Assembly (NCBI GenBank): GCA_930367205.1
Contig: OV884009.1
Coordinates: 34,109,841-34,173,840 of the forward strand
Direction of reading: 5' to 3'
DNA from: Acanthosoma haemorrhoidale
Taxonomy: Eukaryota; Arthropoda; Insecta; Hemiptera; Acanthosomatidae
Length of the DNA: 64,000 nt
Positions 12,701 to 27,700 of the stretch are shown here, in pieces (within the stretch, counting starts at the first letter, position 1; every line of letters starts with the position of its first letter). Under the pieces are notes generated by a model that saw nothing but the letters and a program-made list of their open reading frames with translations, was not told the DNA's origin and made no database searches. A program made the translations under genes and the position numbers.

Positions 12701-15700
12701 TTTCGTGTCAAACTACGTTGAAGTGTCTAGTATCTGACAAGAGCTCACTCGCAAGGGACGGACTGAAGTTAGCTACATATTAGACTGCTTGAAGTTTCGT
12801 GACGACAAAAACCGAACTGACTTTTTGGCCAACTGGATACATCCCATTTATTTAATTCAATGTCACTACAACCCACCATTGAGCCATGGCATCCTAGATC
12901 AGCATCTGTTAGTTATTCACTGTTTGATGCTGCCATTTCATAAAATTTCACCCAAGCATAGCTGTTTTATCACTGACTACCCTGTCCACTCATTTAAGTT
13001 TTGACCTGCTGGCTCTTCTTGGGTCATAGAGTTCTCCCACTAACATTTTCTTGGGAATATCTATTCTTGATATATGGCCAGCCCAGTGGAGGCATCCTGA
13101 CCTTATGAACCTCATGATCTTGGATTTTTTGTGCATAGTGTACTTCTTGATTGGTTTTTCATCTTAAGTCATATTTTGTCGCCAAAAGTTAAGGCAGTAG
13201 TTTATAAAGTAAGCTTTTTGTCTGAATTAAAAATACTTAATGCTTCAAAATGTTCCAATTATTTAGTTGACTGATATTATTTTCATTATTTACTACTATA
13301 AATTAATGTCTTTCTTGGGCTAATTACTTTAGAATAGAAATGTTTGCTGCTGGAATTAAAGGAATCAGTTGTATAGTAAAGAAAAATTTGTTTGTAAATT
13401 TTTTTTTTCTACTCAATGCTACTCAAGATCAAATATCATCTTTTTTCCTAATCATGGTTTTTTGAGTTACTTGTTTATAGAATCCTAATATTTCCTTTAG
13501 GTAAAACTCCTTCTTTTAGACTCCATATATTAATCACAGTTGAATTTCGCTCTTATTCCAGTGAATAACTGAACAACTTACTCCTAATGTAAAGCAATAC
13601 TGAATTGAGAAGTATCATAGGCAAGCAAAGTGGAATGGGATTCATGTAGTTTAACCTCCAAACTAATGAATCCACTTGGTCTACTTGTGCTTAATGTGAT
13701 GGTCTTATGTAACGGTCATACTGTGAGCTGTAAGCTGAGGACTACAAATCACTAATTTATATCAAGCAAAAATATTTTACTGAAAATTAAATATACAAGA
13801 TTTTAATGTTTTTTTTTGCAGTGAAAAGAAAAAATGATGTTACATCAACGAAATCATTATAACAAACAATATCAATATGACTTTCAATAATTCATAAATA
13901 TACATTATATACCAAAGTTTCACTGTATTTAATTAATTAATAAAAGAAACCCTTTGAGGTATGAGTAGCTTTTTGGGAGTAAACTTAATAAATAACTTAT
14001 TAGTATTATTATAGAACAATAAGCTTAGCATATCTATTATTTTTTAATAAAATCTTTTTATTTTGATGTAAAAATTATCATTTTTTATTTTTATAGTGAA
14101 GTTGGGAAGAAAGCATCCTGATCCAGTAGTAGAGACTGCTTCATTGTCGAGTGTAGAACCTACAGATGTTTGGTATCAATTGTCTATACCAGAAAGTACT
14201 ATATCAACTGGAGCACTTTCTGCTTTGCAATTGGAAGCTATCACATATGCTTCTCAGCAACATGAACATTTTTTGCCTGATGGTAGCAGAGCTGGTTTTC
14301 TGATAGGTAATGTTACTCCTTGGCTGTATCATGAATTTAATTTAATGAATGATAGAAGGTTTTAGCAGTTAATAAATAGGAAAAGACTTAAAATAAGTAA
14401 AAACTTTTAGTTCTTAAGTTACATGATGTTGCATTTGTTAAATTATGTATTAAACATTAAAATTACTGTACTTTGTAGGAGATGGTGCTGGTGTAGGTAA
14501 AGGAAGAACCATAGCTGGTATGATTTTTGAAAATCATTTAAAAGGTAGAAAAAGAGCAATTTGGGTATCTGTTTCAAATGATTTGAAGTTTGATGCAGAA
14601 AGAGATTTAAAAGACATTGGGGCCTCTATAATAGATGTGTATTCACTTAACAAAGTAAGTATATGATTCTTTGAGTTCATTATTAGCCATAGGCATATAA
14701 AATACTTGAATAGTTTGTTGGGAGGTTGATGAAAAATAGTTGTTAGATTTTCATCATGTTTATAATCGAACAACATTGTCATGGCACTTAGTAGTAATTT
14801 ACGTAGTATGACGATGTTATGTCCAGTAATAAACCTCCCAAGACCTATATTCATTCACTACTCTGATCCAAAGGTCGGCATAGGAGAGATCGTGACCCCA
14901 CCGTCATCCAAAAATTCACAATCAAAATCTTTTACCTCAGCATCTCAAAGACTTAATCCAATCCAAACGCTGCTCCAGAACAGTGTGGCAAAGAACCCGA
15001 CATCCTGCTGATTGTCACTTGTACAAACATTACTGTGATTAGTAAAGCAGCAATTGGCATACTTCCGATCCAATTCTTTTGATTCCCACTTCTCTCTGTC
15101 TACCTGGGATTACTCCCTGTGGAATGTAACTAATATACCATGCTGTCTCCCACCCACTCCATCATGATGTGGTCCTGGGCGGCTTCGGATGGGGATATGT
15201 CGGAAAATTTGCTCTGCATCTTTCCCATACTTTTACACTTCACCTTTCTCATCAAAACCATACTCATGGCACAGCTGTTGAAGATTTCCTCACTTCACCT
15301 ATCCCTCTCTCACTTCTATCACAAGCTGTTAACCCCTCTGAGGTCAAATACCTTCTGAAAAACTTACCTCACCGAAAATCCCCTGTAAATGATCTCCTTA
15401 CTCCTCAAATTCTCCAACAACTTCGTACTAAAACCATAATCTTCCTAACCTACATTTATAATTGCATTATCAGAACGACACTCTTCCCTCTCCTCCGGAA
15501 ACATTCTATTATTGTTCTGTTCGGTACCACCCAATGAAGCCTCATCTTACCGTCCAATTAGCCTACTCCCAACCTCTAAAAAATATATGAAAACCCCTAT
15601 TAAAACGTCTACTTCCAATGGTTGAATCCGAAAACCTCGATATAGCATCCCGTAACTTCAAAAACACCTTGATGAGATCAAGTATTGGTGAAACCAATTA

Positions 15701-18700
15701 CCAATGCGAAGTTAATGAAGCAAAATGTTCCCACATTACCTTTACCCTCTGCCACAAGTCCTGTCCACTAGTTTTTTTTTAATTCCATGACAGTAAGGTA
15801 TTTAGGCTTCCATCTAGACAAAAGGCTGACATGGAATCCACACACGAGGGTGAGAAGACAAGAACTAAACAGACACTTTAAGCAACTATACAGACTACTT
15901 CAAAGGACATCCCATCTCTCAATAGAAAATAAATTACTAATCTACAAAGTTATACTTAACCCAATCTGGACATAACAGAATAAAGCTATGGGAGACAGCA
16001 AGAAAGTTGAACATCAAGGGTATCCAATCCTTTCAATCAAAAGTCCTGAAAACAATAGTAAATGCCCCTTATTACGTCAGCAACAAAACCCTTCATAATG
16101 ATCTTAATAAACCCTATATTCTTGAACTCGTCGCTTCCATGTTCTTGAAATTCCAAAGTAACCTATCCAACCACCCTGATCCCCTAGCACAGTCATTACA
16201 CTGTGTCACTCATCCCTGTAGTCTTCCTCGGAGACTTAAGCACCAGTGGCCTCATGACCTACTAAAAATACGTGACAGTGGGAGTCCTGGCAATGCCCAG
16301 TTTCTCAAATCATGTCTTGAGCTTCTGTGGCTCTCACGCTCTTGGTCAGCCTTCACTGGCTCGTATCCAGTGACGCTGACAGAGGAGTGTGGGGGACTTC
16401 TTAAGACTCCGGTTCCTCTTTCGCATGCAAGGGAGGTGACAACCTTGGGGATTTAGGAGGTCTCTGGACTGTTTGTAAATACTGTATGAATGGAACGAGT
16501 GAATGAAAATTGTAAATATGGTATGAATGAGAACATTTATCACAATTACTTATCGTCCAATAAGACAGATGGTAGTTTCATCACAATAAAGAAGTTTCAC
16601 ATCAGAAAAATAAACTTGATGAAAAATTATCAACCTCTCATTGACCTAAGGCAATCTCCCATCAAAATCTTCCACTATATGTTTGTTTTAATAATATTAT
16701 TTTTATTGAGTGTAATTTTCTTTTTAAAACATTCTTTACTTCATTTGATGTAAAAAATTAATTCTGTCATCAGTTTTATGCTTTAATTGTGCAGTGATAA
16801 TTTATGGTCCTCTCAAGGTCTCTTACCTCCCTGTGAGTGGGAATCCCCAATCTCTCGGTTGTCAAATTTTTTAATCAATAATTATATGAAAAAAAATCTG
16901 CCATGCCAAGATACTGGTTTTTCGCAGTTAAAGAATTGATAATACAAATATTTTGACGGTTTTTAAACAATTTAATTTGGACATCAATTAAAATAGATAA
17001 AAAGTAACTAGTGATTTTTATTGTGAATGATTTTCTTTTTGATTAAACAGACCCATCAAATCATATGAATATCAAAACTAATACAATTTAAAAATAAGTT
17101 TCTGATTCATAATGTTTGATTAATTTGTTTTATTATTATTATTATAAAAGCTTTATTTACTTGTTTCTAGTACGTGTATTTTTTCAATTGTAATTTTGCA
17201 ATTTATGTTCCAGTTAAAATATGCAAAAATATCTTCAGCAGTTAATGGAAATGTGAAGCGAGGAGTAATATTTTCTACATATTCTGCATTAATTGGCGAA
17301 TCTACTCAGTCTAGTGGAAAGTACAAATCTCGATTAAAACAGCTAATACAATGGTGTGGAGATGATTTTGATGGACTTGTATCCTTTATTTCTATTATAT
17401 ATATTTTCTAATTTATGAATATCCAGAATAATATTATTTACTATCTCTAAGTGACCCTGTTTTTATTTTTTTCATTGCTTTAAAGATGAATTTTTATCCT
17501 TTAAAATGCTGTGACTTCAACTGTGAACTAATTTTTTTTTTAATATAGTTGAATAATATTTTTAAAAATATAAAAAAAAGACCCAGAAGCTTTTTTTTCA
17601 TATCAATGTTTACTATGATTTTATTTGGGATACCCAGAGACATTTCACAGTGCTACACCTAGTTAGGATGGCTACATCGTTCTGCCCATCACCAGACCTT
17701 GTATCCCTCCTCTTTACAACTTTCTCCAATTCAAATCAGATACCAAGCCCATAATACTTGATTCTGCTTCTCCAATTTTTATCAACCTGCCATAGATCTA
17801 CCTCCTATGATGATTTTTTTCTGATAATTATTATTCCAACTAGTGCTCTTTCTGCTTTGTAGTTGGAAGCTATCACATACATATGCTTCTCACCAACATT
17901 TTTTTTCCTGATTAAAGTAGCAGAAGAGCTGGTTTTCATATAAGTAATGTTAAGGCAATGTGTAGAACTCCATTCTCGTGAATATCTATGGCCTCTCAAT
18001 ATTTCTCTCTATTCCCTTACTTCTTTTCAGCTTAATAATTCATAATTTTATTTATACGCCAAGTTTTCCTTTTATTAATATTATTCCTCCCCTAATTAAT
18101 TCTATTCATACACCCTTTTATTCATATCCCCACCATAATAACCCCTAGATTTCATATAAAGCAATTGTTAGTGAACTTATTAATTTATGGATTTAGTTAG
18201 TTTAATATTACATTATTGGTTCATTTTAAATAACTAATTATATTACAACCCAAATATTATTATTGGCTAACTGCAAGAGACCAGTGTATGTCAGCTAGAC
18301 ATATTTTTTTGTTCCTTTTTTTTATACTACGGGGACAATCTTAGAATAAAAACTGTTTTTTTCATTTTGAATGTAATTGAGGTATTTATTCAATATTATG
18401 AGTTCAATACAATAGAATGAGTTTTTTATATAGAATTATTTTATTATGTATAATAATTATTTTTTTTAATTTCCTTAAGAATAAAAAAAGGGAAATATGG
18501 TAATTTATCTGATGAATCAAATGTTAGCTGATAATTAGAGATGTGAATTGCTGTGCAAATTCTAGTTCACAGTTTGAGTTGAGACTGGTTTATTATTTTC
18601 TATATCTTTTCCTAACTTACTATTTGTCTTGTTTCAAATGTTTATTATCCATTTATTTACATAGCAAGTTTTTTGTGAATAAAGGACGAATATTACAAAC

Positions 18701-21700
18701 CCAAATCATCCTTCCTGTATTACACTTGTTCTGTCAAAAAGCATGAATTTGTTTACAGAGCATTTCTACATGCATGAATTCTGCTTTATATTATTTAGAT
18801 ATTGAAATTGGTTTTTGCTCATCCCCGCTGCTAACTCTTTTATTTAATTACTTATCTTATTCTTAGCTTTCAAATATATTTGTTATTGTTATATTTAAAA
18901 ACTGTTTGATTTAAATTATACTAGGATACTTTTTCTTATTTAATCATCAGTGTGTCATAAGTTACCCTTAACTATTTATTAGATCGTTTTTGATGAGTGT
19001 CATCGTGCAAAAAATTTATGTCCAGTGGGTTCTTCAAAACCAACCAAAACAGGTCTAACTGTATTAGAATTACAAAATAAGCTCCCAAAAGCTAGAGTTG
19101 TGTATGCTTCTGCTACTGGTGCATCTGAACCCCGTAATATGGCTTACATGACTCGTCTTGGGATGTGGGGTGAAGGAACTCCATTTCCTGAATTCAATGA
19201 TTTTATTTCAGCTGTCGAAAAACGGTAGGTTTTAAAAAATGAAATTTTTTTTGTATTAAAAACATGAAAAATCCAATATTAAAATATAATTTTCATTTAT
19301 ACCTCTCATGTCTTTTTCAATATATAATTTCTGTAATCACCCAATACATGGAAATAATCCCTACAAATATAAAATTATAGAAAAAATAATTACAAATATC
19401 TACAATTATTGTTAATAGAAATGTATATTATCTGAAATATAAGTTAGTTCCATTGAAAGTTTAACAACTTAATATTGGCTATTTTCAAATAGCTCTAATA
19501 AAATACACAAGATTGATTCTTAAGAAATTACAACTCGCATGGAAACTAATAAATGTAAAAATGAAAATAGATATCTGCTATATTATATAAAATTAAATTA
19601 TTATGTTCAATTTTTAGTGGAGTTGGAGCTATGGAAATAGTTGCAATGGATATGAAACTTAGAGGAATGTATATAGCAAGACAATTAAGTTTTCATGGTG
19701 TTGCATTTAAAATTGAAGAGGTTCCTCTCAGCCAAGAATTTGTTAGAGTTTATGATAATTCTGTTAAACTTGTAAGTATGCGTGATCAAAACTTTTTTTT
19801 TTCTCATACCCTTCAGTGTTATGAAACAATAACATACATATATATATATTATTAAAATATTTATTTTCATATATTTTAATTATATAATTTATATTTTATA
19901 TTTACTTTATATTTAAGGTTCTGTTAATAAAAATAGGAAACTTCTGGTAAAAGGAATAATTGTTTATTTACACAAATTGAATAAAATAACATTATTAAAA
20001 ACTAAAATTACATTGTACCTTAATTACTACGCGCCGTTGGCCAGTTTTGTCCTTGTTGATATTCTTCGATGCGTCGTCTTCTTTGTGTGGTTCGGATTAG
20101 CGTCTTGAGCGTCCTTGGTTCTCGATGCGTGGCAGGTGAAAGTCTGGGGCCGGTCTTCTCTTGTGCACCACAAGGCAGTACACATACCTGAGCTAGCGTC
20201 CCTCCTGGTGCTTCCTCTCTCTCCTGCCGGGTCTAGCAAGAATGATCGAGCTTCTCGGTATTCTATATCTCCTACCTCTCCGCTGCCTTATTGATCTTTC
20301 TTTAACTGGCATTGGAAAACCAGTTGTTTCGGATATTTATACTTTTCTTGTTTTGAGTTTGATAAATTAAATATTTATATTTAATTATTGAAATTATTTA
20401 TATTATAGATATTAATGGTAGATACAACGCAACGAATAGTGTTTAAACATTCATGAATCAAATCATGAACCACGGGTCGTATATTTTTCATGTACGCTCG
20501 CTAATTTCGAGTTTATCTTACCATCAAAAATCATCACATCAAAATATCACAACATTATATATATATAGTAATTTTAGTTACTTACAATTAGATTTATTCT
20601 TTGATTACTCTCTATCGTGCAAGAGGAATAGTTTCAAAAGTAGCTGCTATAGTTTTTATGGGTTTTATTATTTGTATATTACTATAAAGAAATTGTATTG
20701 AGAATTCATTTCATTAATATAATTAAGTCTAAAGCTAGTACTTTTTTTTTTTTTAGAAACTCTTAAAAAAAGTATAATCTGCCCTAATTGGCAATTGTGA
20801 TAAGTGATCTCATTCATACTATAGTTACATTGTCGCATTTGGTCTGTCATGGTTATAGTATGCAATATACGTACATCCAATATAAACATCTGAACATTGG
20901 AATCTCCTAAATATACCTGCATGATAGTCACCACCCTGGCTAGGAGAAGGAGGCAGGAAACGAGCTACTTCTGCAGTTATAAGTTCGTTCACTAACTTTA
21001 TCAGTCACCATCAGTTCCCTCTACAAGCTGTTAGTGATACTGGGCAGATGTTTAAGTAAAATGCATGGGCAGACTGATATCACCTATATAGCAGTGGAAT
21101 GCAGCTGATAAGAGGAGGGAAGTGATGACCTTAAGTACAAGCAACAGTATTGACAATTGAGATGTAGGGATTACAGAAAACCTCTTCTAATTTTATAACA
21201 AACTTAAAGCATTAAAATTTAAATTATTTATATGAAAAGAATCCCAAATGGCAAATGGCTGGGAAGTATCCATAACAGTATCAGTCTAAAAAACATTGGT
21301 AACATAAATTGTTAAAATCACCTTAGTGAACATAATAAGATATACTTAGAAAAGAGACAATATTAGAAACAATAAAAGCTCAGGTAAAATGCAGTGGAAA
21401 CTCAGTTATCCGTCAATTTCTATTATCTTTCAGGCTTCTGTAGACCAATATCCGATATCTACCACAACGGAGATGTGTCAAGTACCATTTGTAACCTATA
21501 TTACTACAATGGTATATGAAAGGACAAAACATTTTAGTGGGTAAAATCTCATATCAGTGAGCTCTGAATGTAGGGTCTAATTTTTTCCCCCAATTTTTGC
21601 GACGTCTGAAAACGGTTTTTAATAGGTTGTTCAAGTAAAACTGAATTGTGCATAATAATTTACAGAAAATTCTGCCCTGATCTGGTGACAAAGGGTGTTA

Positions 21701-24700
21701 AAACCATTGTCTAATAATGGTGTATAAACTTTCTTGCGATGGGGTGTTGAGATCTTCCTTACCTCTGTTAACCTTTGGCTTATTGAGGCTATTATAAGCA
21801 GCTTTAAAGTTTGCAAACAGATAATATTCTCTACCTTTCTCAAGCATTTACCTCAGAGAGAATATTTGATCAAAGGTGGATTTCCTCCTCAAAAGCCTTA
21901 CTAATGATGACCAAGCTCTTGTTCTGAATAGGGTTTTAACCTTTGAAAACCTGAATCTTACTTGTAAATGTCATATCCAAGTATATTTATTAGTTTTTCA
22001 AAGTACTAGACACAGTAAAAGTCATGAGACTGGAAAGGCTATCTATTGAAGAGTAGTGATAGACATGACACCTAATAAGGTATCAATTGAAACCTTATAT
22101 CCAAGACAGAAATTCAGAAGATATTTTTTTGTTGTTAAGATTGATTTTTGTAATTATTTAATAAAAATTATTTATATTATATTTCTTTTACTTGATTTAG
22201 TGGGTTGAAGCTATGCAAAAATTTCAAGAAGCTGCTGAATTAATTGATGCAGAAAATAGAATGAAGAAAACGATGTGGGGTCAATTTTGGTCATCTCATC
22301 AAAGGTTTTTCAAATACTTGTGTATTGCAGCAAAAGTGAGATATGCTGTAGCTACTGCCAGGTAATAATATTTTTATAACCATAATAGTGCTTTTGCTTG
22401 AACTGATTTTGAAAATTTAGATATAATGACGTTCTAACAACAATTTATATCCTATGAAATTTATAACATTGGAATATGTAAAAATCCCCAAAATTACAGA
22501 ATGTTTTAAACTCCTTGGTCACCTTCTGAAGTTTTGAACTAACTCATTTGGTGTATATCTTAGTTCAAAAATCAGAAAGATAACATCTACAAGGAAAGTT
22601 ACATGCACAGTTTTCTGCAATTAATAGTTCTCTTGTTGTTTCATCACCATCAATTAAAAAAGTCCCATCAATATTTTATCTACTAACCAATACCCATTCC
22701 CATCCATAGATTTTACCAACCCAAGACCATCCCCAAATATTAGGTCGAGTCATAAGTAACTTCCGTTTTTTTATCAGACATTTATTTTGCTCTCATTAAA
22801 TAACAAAATTATATTAATTTATTATTTATTCACCACTATTATCTACAACCTTCTCCCATCTTCCTGGCAGTTTATCAATTCCTTCCTTGTAAAATGTGGT
22901 TGGTTTGGACTGGAAGAAGTTTTCGACAGCCTGCCTGACTTGCTCTTCAGAATTGAAGGTTTTTCCATTCAAAACGTTTTGTAAGGAACAGACAGAAAAG
23001 GTGTGGTAGTCTGCCGGGGCGATATCCGGGGAGTAAGGTGGATGTGGTAAAACAGACCATCCAAGCTCAACAATTTTTTCTTGAGTCACCCTTGCTGTAC
23101 GTGGTCGAGCATTGTCGTGCAAAAGAATGATGTTTTTGCAATTGATGAGTGCAGGACGCTTTTCATTGAGTTTCTCTTGCACTCTTTGCAACTACTGAAC
23201 ATATCTACCCACAGTAATCATTAAATTTGACAAATTGAACTTTTCCATCATACAATCTTAAATCATCAATAAACATACAATTTAGAGATCAATTCAAAAC
23301 AGTAGTTTTTGTTTATATTTTTATTGAAATGATTACATGCTACATGTCTTGTTTTTTTGAGGGGAAACAGCTATTTAGCTAAAACCACTTCACTTGTCAC
23401 TTAATCTCACAGAGTTCACAATAAACAAAATGCTAGTAGGTTTGGAGGTCATGAGGTCACCTCCACCTTTTTTGTTGCCAGAGTTACCAGAGGTGAAATG
23501 AGAGTATAGAGCATTATCATACGGTTTAAGATGGCCCGGGAGGTAGGAATGGAAGTATTCTAGGAATGGAACTAGTGAAAGGTGGAGGTATTGAATGGGA
23601 TGTTGAGACCAGTGCGAAGGGTATGGCTGTTGATATAGAAGAGGCATTGGCTATCTCCCAGCGGATTCTAAATTCCAGGGATTGGATGCGAAAAATATTA
23701 TATTCACCCAGGCTTATATCCTGTAGGACTTCTCTTAATTTCTATTGTTATTTTTGAACAATTGTCCATGAGGTGAAGAAGTAGTTTGATTCATCTGTTT
23801 CAGCATTCACAATTATGAATTTGTGAATATGTACAAGTAAAAATATGTATTGAGGAATTTTTTTTATGTTAAACCAGGGAAGCAGTTAAGTGTGGTAAAT
23901 GTGTTGTAATTGGGCTGCAGTCTACTGGGGAAGCCAGAACTCTTGAACAGTTGGAAAGAGATGATGGCGAATTGACTGATTTTGTCTCCACTGCAAAGTA
24001 TGTTGTAATTGTTTATTAAAAAAATTTGTTTTCTGTTTACATTTATTAACAGAATTATTTTATTTTGTTTTTGCTTTCCAGAGGAGTATTACAAACTTTA
24101 GTTGAAAAGCATTTTCCAGCTCCAGATAGAAATAGAATTAATCAGCTTATAGGAATTGACAAAAAAAAATCCTCAATTAATAACAATGTAATTCACCATA
24201 ATGAAGCTGGATCTTCCAGTGGCAAGAGAAAACCAAGTAATTATTATTAATACTGTTGTGAAGTGTAATTATATTGCTTTATACATAATAAAATATGATC
24301 ATTCCAAATACAGTTAGACAAGCAGCAGCAAGAGCTGTCAAAAGAGTGCGTGCAGACTCTTCTGACGATTCTGATGCAGGCTCAAGTTCTGGCTCAGAAT
24401 TTAAATTATCAATCTCGGATTCAGGAGAAAGTGAATTTCATTCTGAGGAAAGTAACTTAAGCAGCGATTTTAATCCGTTCGATGATGACAGTGACAGTGA
24501 AGGTAAATTTGTTTGTCCTCATTATAGTTTTGAATTTTTATGTAATATGTTTATTGTTATGCTCTTTTTATTTATATATTTTCTCAAGTTATCCTTTTAT
24601 TAAGCTTGGTTGTAAAAGCAAAAGTAAAATTATTTTATGTTAATTAACATACTGCTATATTTGTTGTATCATTTATTAAAGCAGTTTAATCTCATAGAAA

Positions 24701-27700
24701 TTAAAATTCATGGCCACATCTCTTCAAGATATAATGGGTTACACATTATCCAAAACTAGATTAATCCTTACTATGTATTTTACCTGGAGGAGATAGCTGG
24801 ATATACATATGGCTATGTACATGACACCTATTTTTATATCTGTGTCCCGACCAACTTCCTCTCTGATAAATTAGATAGACGAATTTGTTTGAAAGCAGCC
24901 CCTGGTTTTACTTAAGAAGGCCTCCATTGGTCAGGGGTGTGATTCACATTAATAGCAGATGTCTATTTTTTTTTATCGACACCTCATGTTGCTCAGTCAT
25001 TGTGGCTGGTGTTCGAAGAGACGATGAATTCCTCAGTTTTGGATACTTGCTTGATATCTGTTAAGCTGGTAACTGGCCACAACTGTTTGTGTGCTGTGGG
25101 ATCCATAACCTCAATTATCTTCATTGCTCTTTGTTGCTATGAGACCTTTTTTTATAATTTGTTAAAGGTTGTTATAGCTGTCCCATTTTTTTCTGATCAT
25201 GAGACGGTACTTAGTCTTCATAAGGTTAAGTTACATAATCCCTCATCTGAATGCTCTCGTCCTTTGTTCATATGCAGGTGTTCAGTTCTTTGTGTGGATT
25301 TGGGTTACCATCTTGATTAATATCTCACTACCTGACATCAATTGTTCATATGTTTCATAATGATTCAAATTTAATGATCTCAAAGGTACAGGTAAATATT
25401 TGTCTCAAAAAAAGAGCCTATAACCCGAAGAGGGTTATAAGATATATTTTGTGCAGTATATGTAAATGTCCATACAATGTTTGATGTGGATTTATACTTT
25501 CAGATCCGTGGTTATCAAGGAAAAAGAAAGGAAAGACAGCTAAAAGGCCAGTGAAAAAAGCTTTATCAACTCGAGAAAAAATAGATTCTTTGATTATAAA
25601 ACAAACCAAAGGGCAAGTAACTAACAATCGAGATGCACCTGGTATTCCTGGACAAATGGCAATTGAAAGAGCATGTAGTATGAAAGAGGAAATATTGAGG
25701 AAAATTGAAGAATTAGGTGAAAGTTTGCCTCCCAACACACTTGACCAATTGATAGATGAATTGGGAGGGCCTGAAAATGTTGCCGAGGTAAAGTGCTAAT
25801 TCAGTTGCAACTGTACCATTTAAAATAACTAAAATATGAGTACTATCTTTATTTTATTAAATAAAGTGTATGTAGTTCGTAATTAGTGTAAAATAGAAAC
25901 ATATTTGATGTAATCTTGCCGCAACCTAGAATTGGTTAGTAATATATTCATTTCATTTTTTAAAGGCACCTGAATAATTTTATTGTTAAATATTAAAAGA
26001 GAGGATTTACTTTCCAATTGGTATAGCAGAAAGGTGTGTCAGTCTATCTGATTGTACTTCTGTAGTGGTCATAAAAATGATATGATCTGAAATTATTTAG
26101 TTATGTTCCATAATACTTCTGGCTGGCTATCCTGATTATGTGTTTCTCAGTATTCTATTAATGTTTACAGGAAGTATGAGAAAAAAGGTTTTTTAACTTC
26201 TGATCTTCCTCATCTATCTATCTATTCCATAAAACTAAGTTAAGAAGTCAACAGGGAGCCCAGCTTGTGCCTGGACCACCCATTGCTTCATATATTTTGC
26301 TTCACAATACATTCTTTAATTTTTTTAAATGTTCACAATTTTGTGTTAATAAAAATATAAATAAAGTAGAAAGGTATGGAATAGAAAAAGAGGGCAGAGA
26401 AAAACCAAGATTGCTTTCACTTACCCATTGAGCAAGCTAGAAGTAATGGAGGAAAAAAAACCTTAACATTAAGAAGTTTATCTTAAAGCACATAAATTAC
26501 CTATACATCTCTTGAAGATGGTTAAGAAAGAGGAAAATCTATTTATTCCTTGAAAACCCCAAAGTTGAAGATACCTCAGTTGCAAATAGCAATGTAATCT
26601 TCAAATACAATAAGAAACAGTATAAGGTAGAAGATAGAAAAATTTCTATGCTCGCTCAAGAAAAAGAACTGATATGAAAGAAAAATTAGCAGAAGAGCCA
26701 TTCTCAACAGTAATTTCTTTCTTTTGTTCTATAACTAGATCAAACAACTCAACTAAATTGATCAATGCCTGACTACAAATTATGATTTGGAAGGTATACA
26801 GAATGAAAACATTACCTGATTGACTTATATTTGTATGTCACTGGGTGCATGTTATTGGTCAGCCATTGATTCATTATTTATCTGTAATATATTCCAATAT
26901 AATATTGTCTTATGTATGATTAGGTGCTATTTGTGATGTCATGCAGTATTGTTTGTGTAATATTTTTTTACTTATATATTCATTATTTTATAATGTAGTA
27001 TGTAGTATGTAGTATTATAATTTTATATGCGACTTTTATTTCAATGATGAGGGAGGAGAGGAAAAAGTTCACTTATTATTGTTTATGTCTCTGAATTATT
27101 TATGGATAATGGTGTATGTTTAATTAACCAGGTAATATGTTTGATATCTTATATTAAGTGTTGTTAAGTAATTGACTTAGATCAGCCAGACTTCTTTGTA
27201 TAGAGTGATAGCCCTAAATAAAAAATAAAACTAATAATAATATACATATAAAAGTACAACTTGCTAATTTTACTGATTAAAAAAATGTTACCTAATAAAT
27301 TAATTTTCAGTATAATTTTTAAAAAAATTGTCTGGGACACTGTCCTGCATAATGATTATGTGTTTAATGTATTGATTTTTAATTGTTATCAATTTATGCA
27401 TAGATGACTGGAAGGAAAGGTAGAGTTGTTCAAACAGAAGATGGTATTCAATACGAGTCAAGGTCCGAAGTTGATGTCCCTCTTGAAACGTTAAATTTAA
27501 CAGGTGATAAAGAATTAAGCTCTATTTACAACTTTATTCCGATATATATTTTTACTATAAATTCATAGAAAATTCTTATTTTAACAATACAATTCAATTT
27601 CAGAAAAACAAAGATTTATGGACGGTTTGAAGGATGTGGCTATCATTTCTGAAGCTGCCAGTTCAGGTATTTCTCTTCAGAGTGATCGTAGAGTTAGAAA

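Noticed and set aside
17837..17952. A live alternative sno exon
   Set aside because: In-frame stop, frame-shifting insertion, lost donor GT and no acceptor upstream.
21391..21620. A pogo/Tigger-like element end
   Set aside because: Only a short resemblance at one end; no partner end or transposase.
25000..25320. A 106-codon + strand gene in sno intron 14
   Set aside because: No motif, no splice context and composition like the surrounding intron.
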